Of a DNA stretch of 64,000 bases, positions 1 to 8,130 are shown piece after piece (position 1 is the stretch's first letter; each line of letters starts with the position of its first letter). Under the pieces are notes generated by a model that saw nothing but the letters and a program-made list of their open reading frames with translations, made no database searches and was not told the origin of the DNA. This stretch comes from Devosia lacusdianchii (GTDB lineage: Bacteria; Pseudomonadota; Alphaproteobacteria; Rhizobiales; Devosiaceae). The stretch spans positions 124,001 to 188,000 of the forward strand of contig NZ_CP092483.1 in the NCBI RefSeq assembly GCF_022429625.1, written 5' to 3'. The position numbers and the translations under genes were made by a program.

Positions 1-320
1 ACGATCAAGCCCTCGCTTTCAGGGAAGATCGCCGCATCGAGTTCCGGGGGCTTGGCGAAGAAGAAGCGGTCGGAAAATTCGCGATATTCGTGCCACTTCC
101 GGTCGACCTGAAAATCGATCAGACTCGACTTGATCTCGACGATCCAGATCTCGCCCTTGGGCCCCACGCCCAGCACATCGGCGCGCCGCCCGCTGCGCAA
201 GGTCACCTCGGCATAGCAGGCCATGTCATAGGTCTCGCGCAGCAGTCGCATCACCCCGCGCTGCACGCGCAAAGCGGTAGCCGATTGGCGCAGATCGACA
301 ATGGGCGGCAGATCAGCCAT
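1..320 (-). CDS. mmcB: MmcB-family DNA repair protein (3' end beyond window)
   Basis: The gene runs off the left edge, so only about 106 N-terminal residues are visible. They show a PD-(D/E)XK nuclease-like core: an Asp in RADVLGVG about residue 50, then the strand IVEIKSS that supplies the E-x-K residues. This pattern and the WHEYREFSDRFFFAK stretch match MmcB, a small alphaproteobacterial protein needed for mitomycin C resistance and SOS-controlled in Caulobacter (family knowledge). The ATG at 320 overlaps the end of the upstream MFS gene by 8 bp (ATGGCTGA), so translation is probably coupled. No LexA box was seen in the visible upstream DNA. Confidence 0.85.
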   Translation of the reverse strand, partial: MADLPPIVDLRQSATALRVQRGVMRLLRETYDMACYAEVTLRSGRRADVLGVGPKGEIWIVEIKSSLIDFQVDRKWHEYREFSDRFFFAKPPELDAAIFPESEGLI

Positions 321-1473
321 GGCGCGTCGCAAGCTCCGGGCTGATCCGCGCCGGCAACGCCCGGATCACCAGCAGCGCCGCGACCAGTACGGGGACCACG
401 ACCCAATAGGAGGTGCGGATGCCGAACTGCTCAGCAACAAAGCCGAGCAGGGGTGGTGCGAGGAAAAAGACGACGAAGGACATCTGACCGAGCGCCGCAA
501 CATTGACCGCCGCGGGGCGGTCGGTGCGCTGCGCTGCCGCCGAAACCGCAAGCGGATAGACGGCGCTGCAGCCAATGCCGGTCAGCGCGAAACCGACCAG
601 CGCCACATATTCATGCGGCGCCAGGGCGACGAGCACGAGGCCGGCAATCGCAATCAGCAACAGCGTGCCCGCCACGATACGCGGCGACAGGCGGTCGACG
701 ACGCCATCCATGCTCAGCCGGGCAATCGCCATGAACAGCGAGAAAATGGTGACGCTGAGGCCGCCGATAAACGGCTCGACGCTGAACACGTCCCGCATAT
801 AGATAGCCGACCAGTCGATCCCCGCGCCTTCGGCCAGCAATGGCGCCGCGCCGATAAGGCAGAGGGCAGCCAGTCCCATGGTCGGAAAGGCGATGCGCGG
901 CGTTTCCCCAGCATGGGAATTGGGTCGCAGAGGCGCATTCTCGATGCCGCGGAAAACAACGAGGCCGGCAATCACCACCACGACCAGAGCGACTGCCAGA
1001 TGGATCTGGACCGGCGCGCCCAGCTGACGAACGCTGGCGCTGATCAGCGCAGTCACAAAGAACCCCAGGCTCCACATGCCGTGCGTGCGGCTCATAATGC
1101 CGTAGCCGAGTTGTGCTTCAAGCCTGTCGGCTTCCAGATTGACGATGATTTCCACCGCCCCCGCGCAAATGCCGGCGAGGAACAGCAGGGGCACCACGAA
1201 AAGCGCCGACGGCATGAGTGGCACAAGCGCGTAGAGCGCCGACGCAGCGAATATGGTGACGAATATCCCGGTCCGTGCCGGATAGCGCGCAATCATTGGG
1301 CCCGAAAAGGTAAGGCCAACCAGCGCCCCGCAGGACATGGCAATCAGCGTCAGCCCAAGCTGTCCTTCGGTCAGCTCGAACTGGCGTTGCAGATCAGGCA
1401 GGCGCGACAACATCGCGCCCATCGACAGCGCGAAAATGAAGAACACCCCGAAGATCCGGTGATGCGGACGCAT
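313..1473 (-). CDS. MFS transporter, first of three tandem paralogs
   Basis: A 12-helix major facilitator of 386 residues. It is predicted to sit in the inner membrane and resembles the YbjJ/fucose-permease type, with no substrate that can be read from sequence. Signature blocks shared with the next two genes are GAGIDWSAIYMRD in the middle and AAQRTDRPAAVNVAALGQ near helix 10. I chose ATG 1473 because AGGAAA lies 6-8 bases upstream; an earlier in-frame start at 1521 would add charged residues atypical for the family and would lie inside the palindrome region. The stop overlaps the start of mmcB. Confidence 0.85.
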   Translation of the reverse strand: MRPHHRIFGVFFIFALSMGAMLSRLPDLQRQFELTEGQLGLTLIAMSCGALVGLTFSGPMIARYPARTGIFVTIFAASALYALVPLMPSALFVVPLLFLAGICAGAVEIIVNLEADRLEAQLGYGIMSRTHGMWSLGFFVTALISASVRQLGAPVQIHLAVALVVVVIAGLVVFRGIENAPLRPNSHAGETPRIAFPTMGLAALCLIGAAPLLAEGAGIDWSAIYMRDVFSVEPFIGGLSVTIFSLFMAIARLSMDGVVDRLSPRIVAGTLLLIAIAGLVLVALAPHEYVALVGFALTGIGCSAVYPLAVSAAAQRTDRPAAVNVAALGQMSFVVFFLAPPLLGFVAEQFGIRTSYWVVVPVLVAALLVIRALPARISPELATRHG

Positions 1474-1518
1474 GACGTTTCCTGCTGATCTTTCGGGAGC
1501 CCGACGGGCTCCATGCCG

Positions 1519-1548
1519 CACGTTCTGACGCGCGCGCGTCAGAACGTG
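1519..1548. promoter_or_regulatory. Perfect 30-bp palindrome between two MFS genes
   Basis: Both halves are the same 15-mer, CACGTTCTGACGCGC, in inverted order with no spacer. It lies in the 100-bp gap between the second and first MFS genes, about 46 bases before the ATG at 1473. There is no T-run on either side, so it does not look like an intrinsic terminator. It may be an operator for a dimeric repressor, or an mRNA hairpin that separates expression of the two genes. Confidence 0.6.
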
Positions 1549-1573
1549 TCAGTACATGATTCTGGCCGTCGGC

Positions 1574-2767
1574 TCAGCCGTGCGGTGGTACCGGTTCGGG
1601 CGGCAGGCCATGCGGGTCCTCGACCTTGCGATTGCCCAAGGCATAGCTTGATGCCCAGAACCCGGCCAGCAGCAGCGGCAGGCAGATGAGGTACGAGTTG
1701 CGGATGCCCAGATATTCGGCGACGAAGCCGAGCAGCGGCGGCGCTAGGAAGAATACGACGAAGCTCACCTGGCCGAGTGCGGCGACATTGACCGCCGCCG
1801 GCCGGTCGGTGCGCTGAGCCGCGGCCGACACCGCCAGCGGATAAACCGCCGAACAGCCAATGCCCATCAGCGCAAAGCCGGCCAGCGCGATCTCCGGCAT
1901 GGGCGCGTAGCCCACCATGAGAACGCCGACACCGGCGAGGCTGAGCAGCACCATGGCCACGTTGCGTGGCCCGAAACGGGCGACGATCGGATCGGCCGTC
2001 AGCCGCATCACCGCCATGAAGAAGGCAAACAGCGTCAGCCCCATGCCGCCAACGAACGGCTCGGCCGAAAACACGTCGCGCATATAGATGGCCGACCAGT
2101 CGATGCCGGCACCTTCCACGAGGAAGGCGGCAAAGCCGATAATGCAGAGTGGCAGCAGGCCCAGATGCGGGAAGGCGATGCGATGGGTGTTCTCGGCATG
2201 GGTGCGCTGCGGCGCCGGAGCCGGCACAATGCCCCAGCTCATGAAGCCACCGACCACCACCACGATACCAGCCATCAGCCCCAGATGCGCCTCGACCGAC
2301 AGGCCCGATTGCCGGATCGCCGCGCCCAGCAGCGCCGTCACGAAAAAACCGACGCTCCAGAAGCCGTGCGCCCGGTTCATGAACCGCTTGCCGGTATGCA
2401 TTTCCAGCCGATCGATCTCGACATTGAGGTTGATCTCAAGCGCTCCGGACAAAAGCCCGGTGACGAACAACAGGCCGAAAACGGCAGGCGCCACGCCCAT
2501 CCAGGGGATCAGTGCGAACAGCAGTGCCGGCCCGAGAACCGTGACGAAGGCCGTACTCCGCACGCCCACCCGCTCGATTACCGCCGCCCCGAAGGTCAGC
2601 GAGATCAGCGATCCGATCGACATGCCGATCATGGTGAGGCCGAGCTGACTCTCCGTAACCCCAAGATGGGTCTGGATATCGGGCAGCCGCGACATCAGCG
2701 CGCCGGTGGTCAGCGCGAACAGGAAGAAGCAGGCATAGAGCCGGTATTGCGGTGCGATAATGCTCAT
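1574..2767 (-). CDS. MFS transporter, second of three tandem paralogs
   Basis: A 397-residue, 12-helix MFS permease closely similar to the first copy along its whole length; the block SAAAQRTDRPAAVNVAALGQ is identical apart from what follows it. It also has GAGIDWSAIYMRD. Its ATG at 2767 overlaps the stop of the third copy as ATGA, a classic coupling arrangement. The C-terminus (EDPHGLPPEPVPPHG) is proline rich and differs from the other copies. Substrate unknown. Confidence 0.85.
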   Translation of the reverse strand: MSIIAPQYRLYACFFLFALTTGALMSRLPDIQTHLGVTESQLGLTMIGMSIGSLISLTFGAAVIERVGVRSTAFVTVLGPALLFALIPWMGVAPAVFGLLFVTGLLSGALEINLNVEIDRLEMHTGKRFMNRAHGFWSVGFFVTALLGAAIRQSGLSVEAHLGLMAGIVVVVGGFMSWGIVPAPAPQRTHAENTHRIAFPHLGLLPLCIIGFAAFLVEGAGIDWSAIYMRDVFSAEPFVGGMGLTLFAFFMAVMRLTADPIVARFGPRNVAMVLLSLAGVGVLMVGYAPMPEIALAGFALMGIGCSAVYPLAVSAAAQRTDRPAAVNVAALGQVSFVVFFLAPPLLGFVAEYLGIRNSYLICLPLLLAGFWASSYALGNRKVEDPHGLPPEPVPPHG

Positions 2768-3939
2768 TCGGCCAGCGCCTGCCTGGCCCGGCGGTGTGTT
2801 CCCACGGCATCGGCCAGGAACAGGCCGAGAATCACCAGCGGAATGCCGATGCCGAAGGCCCAGCGAATGCCGAAATGCTCGGCCACATAGCCCAGCAGCG
2901 GCGGTCCGAGCAGGAAGGCGACGAACGAAATCTGCGCCAGCGCGGCGACGTTGAGCGCCGCAGGCCGGTCAGTGCGTTGCGCCGCTGCCGACATGGCCAA
3001 CGGGAACAGCGCGCTGGTGCCGACGCCGATCATGGCAAAGCCGACATAGGCTAGCCACCACAACGGCGTGAAGAACACCAGCGCCGCACCCAGGCCGGAA
3101 ACGGCGAGCAGGCCGCGCGCCACCACGGCCGGGCTCCAGCGATCGACGAAGCTATCGGCGAAAAACCGCGTCACCGCCTGTGCGCCGGCACCCAAAGCCA
3201 CGGCAAAACCTGCCCAGAACGGGGCGGCGCCGAATTCGTCGCGCATATAGATGGCCGACCAGTCGATCCCGGCGCCTTCGAGGATCATGGCCGAAAGGCA
3301 GACCCCCACCAGCACCATGATGGCACCGGTCGGGCGCGCGAAGCGTGGCGCATCGTCGGTGCTGCCGCCGCTGCGGTGCTCAGCCGGCTCGAAGCGGCCC
3401 AGCAGGATGAAGGATACCAGGGTCACGACCGGGATCATGATGGCCAGGTGCATTTGCGGCGACAGACCCGTCTGGGCGACGAACGAGCCGACCATGCCGG
3501 CCGAGAAAAACCCAAAGCTCCAGAAGGCATGCGCGCGGTTCATGATGCGCCGCCCGATGGCGTGCTCGACGCGATCGGCCTCCAGGTTGATGATGATTTC
3601 GATAGCGCCGATGGTGATGCCGACCGGCACCAGCAGCAGGAAGAACATCACCGGCCCTTGGGCCCAGACCGAAATGGCGTAGAACACCGACAGCAGCGGA
3701 ATGGCGGTCAGCAGCGTGCGGCGATAGCCGATCCGCTCGATGATCGGGCCGGCAAAAGTCAGAGAGATCAGCGTGCCGAAGGCGGCGCCGATCAGCGCCA
3801 GGCCGAGCGCGCCCTCACCGACGCCCATGGCCTGCTGGATGGCCGGAATACGCGGGTAGAGGCTGCCCATGCAGAACGAATAAATGAAAAAGGCCCCGAA
3901 GATTCTGATCTGAGGGGGCAGGTCGAGGCCGAACTTCAT
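2764..3939 (-). CDS. MFS transporter, third of three tandem paralogs (operon head)
   Basis: A 391-residue MFS permease, the most divergent of the three (RTDRPAALNVAALAQ; GAGIDWSAIYMRDE). It is the promoter-proximal gene of the minus-strand operon. I chose ATG 3939; a TTG at 3960 is also in frame, and neither has a strong Shine-Dalgarno. A perfect 16-bp palindrome lies 86 bp upstream. Three different but related permeases in one operon suggests uptake or efflux of a family of related compounds, probably sugar-like, under one repressor (inference). Confidence 0.82.
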   Translation of the reverse strand: MKFGLDLPPQIRIFGAFFIYSFCMGSLYPRIPAIQQAMGVGEGALGLALIGAAFGTLISLTFAGPIIERIGYRRTLLTAIPLLSVFYAISVWAQGPVMFFLLLVPVGITIGAIEIIINLEADRVEHAIGRRIMNRAHAFWSFGFFSAGMVGSFVAQTGLSPQMHLAIMIPVVTLVSFILLGRFEPAEHRSGGSTDDAPRFARPTGAIMVLVGVCLSAMILEGAGIDWSAIYMRDEFGAAPFWAGFAVALGAGAQAVTRFFADSFVDRWSPAVVARGLLAVSGLGAALVFFTPLWWLAYVGFAMIGVGTSALFPLAMSAAAQRTDRPAALNVAALAQISFVAFLLGPPLLGYVAEHFGIRWAFGIGIPLVILGLFLADAVGTHRRARQALAE

Positions 3940-4024
3940 CGCAGTGACTCGCAAAATCAACGGCGCGAAACTATGCGAAATCCGGATGCCGCGAAAGGCA
4001 GGCCGGAAACGATTTCTGGAGTTT

Positions 4025-4040
4025 ATTGCAACGTTGCAAT
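4025..4040. promoter_or_regulatory. Palindromic operator upstream of the MFS operon
   Basis: ATTGCAACGTTGCAAT is a perfect 16-bp palindrome with a central CG, the form typical of LacI-family operators (family knowledge). It sits 86 bp before the MFS operon start. No LacI-type regulator is encoded in the window, so the regulator would be elsewhere. Confidence 0.6.
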
Positions 4041-4085
4041 ACGGTCACAGCGAAGGTGTATAAGCACCGCGCCTACGCAGGGCAC

Positions 4086-4214
4086 CACCTCTCCCTTTGG
4101 GGGAGAGGTCGGCGGCGAAGCCGACGGGTGAGGGGGCCTTTACAGGGTGCGATGCACGGATACGTCCCCTCACCCGACCCAAGAGGGTCGACCTCCCCCC
4201 CCAAGGGAGAGGTG
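4086..4214. repeat. Family A palindromic repeat, empty inverted pair (MITE-like)
   Basis: Two inverted copies of the same unit with only a short spacer and no gene between them. Each unit is a conserved stem (CCTCTCCCTTTGGGGGAGAG or close), a second stem whose sequence differs between copies (GTCGGC/GCCGAC on the left, CGACCC/GGGTCG on the right), then GGGTGAGGGG. The same architecture encloses the DUF559 gene at 18421-18876. It fills most of the gap between the MFS operon promoter and the gene at 4221. Confidence 0.85.
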
Positions 4215-4220
4215 AAGAGC

Positions 4221-4790
4221 TTACAAAAACGCGCTTTCGGCCGGCTGCATGTAGAGGTCGTCGCGCATCACATTGACGCCGGTGAGGAGGTTGCGCACGA
4301 TTTCGAGCCGGCGGAACTGACCGCCATGCCGGGTCTCCGCCGCCCGGTTCGGCCCGGTCACCCGGTCGCGGCGGTCGGGGCCGAAATAGCCCGGTGTTTC
4401 GTAATAGGTGAGCGTGTGCCCGACCTGCCGGCTGATCCGGCCCATCACCCGGGCGCGGGTGAACGGCATGGTGATGATGTCGTCGAACCCCATATTGATG
4501 CAGCGCGTGATCGCGTCCACCGATGGGCTTTCGGAAAAATAGATCAGCGGCGAAAAGCGGATGCGCCGGCTGGATGAAAACCGGATCGTGTCGGCCACGC
4601 CGCGCAGCGTGTTCACATCCTCAACCGCTGCGAACAGGAAGAAGCAGATCGGGGTCTGGTTGGCCTGGCTTTCGGCCTGCACCGCGCCGGCATAGGGATG
4701 CACGGCGCCGAAATCGAGGCGCCTCGCCAGGTCCGTCAATGCCGCGCCCGGCCCGTCCACTGGCCCGACCACGAAGGCTGTGGCTTTCAT
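4221..4790 (-). CDS. Degenerate receiver-domain-like protein
   Basis: A protein of 189 residues from ATG 4790 (GGCGGGGCG just upstream). The alternation of hydrophobic strands and helices up to about residue 130 resembles a response-regulator receiver: FSPLIYFSESPSVDAI and then GFDDIITMPF look like strands 4 and 5. I cannot find the phospho-acceptor Asp at the end of strand 3 (ICFFLFAAVED), nor the conserved Lys (TMPF instead of KP), so it is probably a pseudo-receiver. The C-terminal FGPDRRDRVTGPNR segment is common in alphaproteobacterial regulators of this kind. Function unknown. Confidence 0.6.
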   Translation of the reverse strand: MKATAFVVGPVDGPGAALTDLARRLDFGAVHPYAGAVQAESQANQTPICFFLFAAVEDVNTLRGVADTIRFSSSRRIRFSPLIYFSESPSVDAITRCINMGFDDIITMPFTRARVMGRISRQVGHTLTYYETPGYFGPDRRDRVTGPNRAAETRHGGQFRRLEIVRNLLTGVNVMRDDLYMQPAESAFL

Positions 4791-4883
4791 CGCCCCGCCG
4801 ACCTCATGCTTCCCGCCGCGCATGCTAAGGCCGGAATGCTAAAGCGGCGCTAACGCCCCGACCTCGTCGAATTGCGTAGGCGC

Positions 4884-5753
4884 TCAGTAGTTTGGCGTTT
4901 CACCACGAAACAAAGCCGCGTGCTCGCGCATCAGCGCCGCGATGCGGTCGCTGACTTGCCGCACCGATGGTTCGTGCCGCTCCTCGTGATGGCTGACCAG
5001 CCATTGATCGGTTTCGAGTTCGGCGATCGGCGGCGCCACCCGCACAAGCCGCTTGTCGCTGTCGCCCACAAAACACGGAAAGACCGACAGACCCGCACCA
5101 TTGACCACCAGCTCGCGCACGCTCATCGCATCGTTGCCGCGCACCGCGATCCGGTCGCCATGCCGCGCCTGTATCCAGCGGGCCGAATGGGTCTGCCCGC
5201 CTTCCCCTGCGACGCCGACGAAATAGCCGGCCTTGATGCCGTTGATGAGATTCAGCCCCGAATAGATCGCATAGGCCACGGTGCCGATCAGTCGCCCGGC
5301 CAGCCACTGCTCGGTGGGCCGCTGGTTGCGGATGCCCAGATCGGCATTGCGCCGGCCGATATCGACCTTCTGATTGGCCGTCACCAGCTCCAGCCCGAAC
5401 CGGTCCTCGACGGTCCAGATCTGCCCGATATGCCCAGCGACGAAGGCCGAAGTCCACGATCCCGCCGAGAGGCGCACCACGCGCTGGCCCGCTGTGCCTT
5501 CCTTCCAGCGCTTGAGCGCGGTCATCGCCGCCTCGACATCCTCGGCGCGCGCCAGCAGGTCCTCGCCCGCCTGGGTCAGGCGATAGCCGCTTTGGCTGCG
5601 ATGGAACAGCGGCTCGCCGACCTGCTTTTCCAGCGCCGTCACCCGCCGACCCAAAGTGGCCGCGCTCACCCCCGTGGTTTCGGTGGCGGCGCTCAATCCG
5701 CCCAGCCGCGCCACGTCCAAAAACAGTCGCAGGTCGTCCCAACCAAAATCCAT
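4884..5753 (-). CDS. LysR-family transcriptional regulator
   Basis: 289 residues. The N-terminal winged helix is clear: DDLRLFLDVARLGGLSAA, then VSAATLGRRVTALEKQVGEPLFHR about residues 25-55. An effector-binding domain follows from about residue 90. It points away from the DUF1127/aldo-keto reductase genes, and LysR proteins usually control the divergent neighbour, so those genes are the likely target (inference). The 184-bp gap holds no clear T-N11-A dyad that I can defend. Confidence 0.85.
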   Translation of the reverse strand: MDFGWDDLRLFLDVARLGGLSAATETTGVSAATLGRRVTALEKQVGEPLFHRSQSGYRLTQAGEDLLARAEDVEAAMTALKRWKEGTAGQRVVRLSAGSWTSAFVAGHIGQIWTVEDRFGLELVTANQKVDIGRRNADLGIRNQRPTEQWLAGRLIGTVAYAIYSGLNLINGIKAGYFVGVAGEGGQTHSARWIQARHGDRIAVRGNDAMSVRELVVNGAGLSVFPCFVGDSDKRLVRVAPPIAELETDQWLVSHHEERHEPSVRQVSDRIAALMREHAALFRGETPNY

Positions 5754-5937
5754 TTTTCATTTCTGCAAAGGGCCTTGCGATCGCGACTATAGCGAAGACT
5801 CGGCGAAAGGTGCAAGTAATGTCACAGCGCCCCAGGACGGCGCTGAGACGCCAAGCCACATACCGCCAGTTTTGCAATGTCGAAATGTTTGTTTCGTCAG
5901 CGCTGGCGCTTGGCCTCAAATCCAAGGAGACCGACCC

Positions 5938-6090
5938 ATGTTTGAGCCCCTCACCCGCAAATTCAGGGACTGGCGCAAGCTCCGCGCCGCCGTACGGCAA
6001 CTGCGTCATTTCGATGATCGCCTGCTGACCGATATCGGCACGCGTCGCTCCGATATCGAATGTTTCGTCGCCAGCGACGCCTGCAATTAG
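5938..6090 (+). CDS. DUF1127 small protein
   Basis: A 50-residue Arg-rich protein with the DUF1127 pattern: W-R-K-LR....L..FDDRLLTDIGTRRSDIE. The ATG at 5938 has AAGGAGA eight bases upstream. DUF1127 proteins of alphaproteobacteria are often RNA-binding or stress-linked and act in phosphate, carbon or nitrogen regulation in some species (family knowledge); the role here is unknown. It is followed after 9 bases by an aldo-keto reductase gene, so the two are probably co-transcribed. Confidence 0.8.
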   Translation: MFEPLTRKFRDWRKLRAAVRQLRHFDDRLLTDIGTRRSDIECFVASDACN

Positions 6091-6099
6091 GAGGTTATG

Positions 6100-7098
6100 A
6101 TGAGCTTCAACATACGTCGCACCATCGGCCGCTCCGGCATCAAGGCCAGTGCTGTCGGCCTCGGTTGCTGGGCCATTGGCGGCCCCTTCCTCTTCGACGG
6201 CAAGAACGATGGCTGGGGTGATGTCGACGATGCCCAGTCCACCCGAGCCATCGAGCTGGCGCTCGATTTGGGCGGCACCCTGTTCGACAGCGCCGACGCC
6301 TATGGCACCGGCCATAGCGAAACCGTGCTCGGCCAGGCCCTGGCCGGACGGCGTGCCGAGGCGGTGATCGCCACCAAGTTCGGCTTCACCTATGACGAGA
6401 AGGCCAAGACGCTGCTCGCCCCCGATGTCAGCCCCGCCTATATCGACTGGGCCTGCGCGCAATCGCTGCGGCGGCTGCGTACCGACTATATCGACCTCTA
6501 CCAGATCCATGTCGGCGACCTCGACGACGATGCCGCCGACGCGGCCGGCGAAGCGCTCGAGCGGCTGGCCGAACAAGGCCGCATCCGCGCCTGGGGCTGG
6601 AGCACCGATGATGCGGCCAAGGCCGCCCGCATGCTCAAGTTCCCGCATTTCGCCGCCATCCAGCAGGAGCTCAACGTGTTCAGCGATGGCCCCGACGTGC
6701 TCGATCTCTGCGCCTGCGAAAACCTCGCCAGCCTCAATCGCTCGCCCCTGGCCATGGGCATGCTGACCGGCAAGTTCACCCAGGCCTCGCGCTTGGCCGG
6801 TAGCGACGTGCGTGCTGCCGGTCATGCCTGGGTGCGGCATTTCAAAGACGGCCGGCCGCGCCCGGAATTTCTCGCTCGCGTCGAAGCCATCCGCGATCTG
6901 CTGACCACGGGCGGGCGCACACCGGCGCAAGGCGCCCTCGGCTGGATCCTGGCCCGCTCACCGCACACCCTGCCGATCCCCGGCTTCAAGTCCGAAGCCC
7001 AGGTCCGCGAAAACCTCTACGCCATCGAGCTCGGCCCGCTGCCACCCGCTGTCATGGCCGAGATCGAAACTGTCCTTTCCCCTACCGAACCAGCCTAG
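6100..7098 (+). CDS. Aldo-keto reductase
   Basis: A TIM-barrel NAD(P)H-dependent oxidoreductase of about 332 residues. The catalytic tetrad is present: Asp and Tyr in FDSADAYGTG, Lys in VIATKFGF and His in YQIHVGD. The sequence has two consecutive ATGs, 6097 and 6100; AGGAGG at 6089-6094 is two bases from the first and five from the second, so 6100 is preferred. AGGAGG overlaps the DUF1127 stop codon. The C-terminal QGALGWILARSP and IPGFKSEAQV segments bind the cofactor in this family. Substrate unknown. Confidence 0.88.
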   Translation: MSFNIRRTIGRSGIKASAVGLGCWAIGGPFLFDGKNDGWGDVDDAQSTRAIELALDLGGTLFDSADAYGTGHSETVLGQALAGRRAEAVIATKFGFTYDEKAKTLLAPDVSPAYIDWACAQSLRRLRTDYIDLYQIHVGDLDDDAADAAGEALERLAEQGRIRAWGWSTDDAAKAARMLKFPHFAAIQQELNVFSDGPDVLDLCACENLASLNRSPLAMGMLTGKFTQASRLAGSDVRAAGHAWVRHFKDGRPRPEFLARVEAIRDLLTTGGRTPAQGALGWILARSPHTLPIPGFKSEAQVRENLYAIELGPLPPAVMAEIETVLSPTEPA

Positions 7099-7108
7099 GA
7101 AGACCATT

Positions 7109-8071
7109 ATGCAAACCAACACTCTCGGAAGCTTCGGCCCCGTCAGCCGCCTGACCCTTGGTGGCGGCGGCATCGGCCAGGTCTGGGGCGCGACATCGGA
7201 GGACGATGCCGTCGCCACCCTCCGCCACGCGGTCGATCAGGGCATCGACCTCATCGACGCCGCGCCCGGCTACCACATTTGCGAAGCGATGATCGGCCGG
7301 GCCTTCGAAGGCCAGTTGCCAGCGGGCGTCCGCGTCACCACCAAGCATGGCCTGGGTCATCCACCTGCTGGTGAGGTCTATTCCCGCTTCCGTGCCTCCC
7401 TCGAAAAAAGCCTTGCCGCCATGCGGCTGCAACGCGTCGACATGTTCCTGCTGCACAACGAAATTCGCCCGGACGATTTCGTCTATCCCGACAATGACCA
7501 GGCCTACGACGCCCGAGCCACCGGGCTCACCCTTTATCGCGAAGCGGTAGTTCCGGCCTTCGAGCGCCTGATGGCAGATGGTCTCATCGGCTCCTGGGGC
7601 ATTACCGGCATCAACCTGCCCGATACCACCATCGCCGCCTTCTCCTCGGGTCCCCGTCCTGCCGCCGTCCAGGCCATCGCCAATCTGCTCGATAGTCCCG
7701 GCGGTATGAACACGACAGGTGTGCCTGGCCGTCCGCGCGAGGTGATCGCCGCCGCCCGCAGCGCCGGCGTCGGCGTCATGGGGGTGCGTGCCGTGCAGGC
7801 GGGTGCCCTGACATCGGCCATCGACCGGCCCAACGCGCATTACGACTTGCCCGACTACGAGCGCGCCGCGTCCTACCGTGCGCTGTGCCGGCAGTGGGGC
7901 GAAGACCCGGCCATCGTCGCCCATCGCTATGCGCTGGGCATGGAGGGCGTCGATACCGTGGTGCTGGGCGTAAAGAATGTCGCCGAGCTCGACCAGACCC
8001 TGGAGGCTGAGCGCCGTGGTCCGCTCGACCCCGCCCAGCTCGCCGCCATCGAGGGATTGGGCCTGCGCTAA
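7109..8071 (+). CDS. Aldo-keto reductase (second, divergent copy)
   Basis: 320 residues, only distantly related to the preceding reductase. The tetrad residues are in IDAAPGY (Asp, Tyr), TTKHGLG (Lys) and MFLLHNE (His). The N-terminal LTLGGGGIGQVWG and the C-terminal VLGVKNVAELDQTL fit NADP-dependent sugar/aldose dehydrogenases. It starts 10 bases after the previous stop, so the three plus-strand genes from 5938 form one operon. Substrate not assignable. Confidence 0.85.
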   Translation: MQTNTLGSFGPVSRLTLGGGGIGQVWGATSEDDAVATLRHAVDQGIDLIDAAPGYHICEAMIGRAFEGQLPAGVRVTTKHGLGHPPAGEVYSRFRASLEKSLAAMRLQRVDMFLLHNEIRPDDFVYPDNDQAYDARATGLTLYREAVVPAFERLMADGLIGSWGITGINLPDTTIAAFSSGPRPAAVQAIANLLDSPGGMNTTGVPGRPREVIAAARSAGVGVMGVRAVQAGALTSAIDRPNAHYDLPDYERAASYRALCRQWGEDPAIVAHRYALGMEGVDTVVLGVKNVAELDQTLEAERRGPLDPAQLAAIEGLGLR

Positions 8072-8072
8072 A

Positions 8073-8100
8073 AAGAAGGGCCGCCCGGCGGGGGCGGCCC
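8073..8100 (-). terminator. Intrinsic terminator for the rlpA-like gene (possibly bidirectional)
   Basis: Stem GGGCCGCCC / GGGCGGCCC with a 5-base loop at 8078-8100. Read on the minus strand, the stem is followed by TTCTTTTT, a good intrinsic terminator for the minus-strand gene ending at 8131. On the plus strand it directly follows the stop at 8071 but lacks a T-run. Confidence 0.75.
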
Positions 8101-8130
8101 GTTCATAATGCGTTGGATTTCGTTCAGAAA

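Noticed and set aside
4086..4214. Repeats considered as a CRISPR array
   Set aside because: The units are inverted hairpins in pairs, not direct repeats with regular unique spacers, and no cas gene is present.
4900..6930. A 676-codon open frame on the minus strand
   Set aside because: It lies across the LysR gene and antisense to the DUF1127 and aldo-keto reductase genes; the composition is that of a high-GC shadow frame with no recognisable domain.
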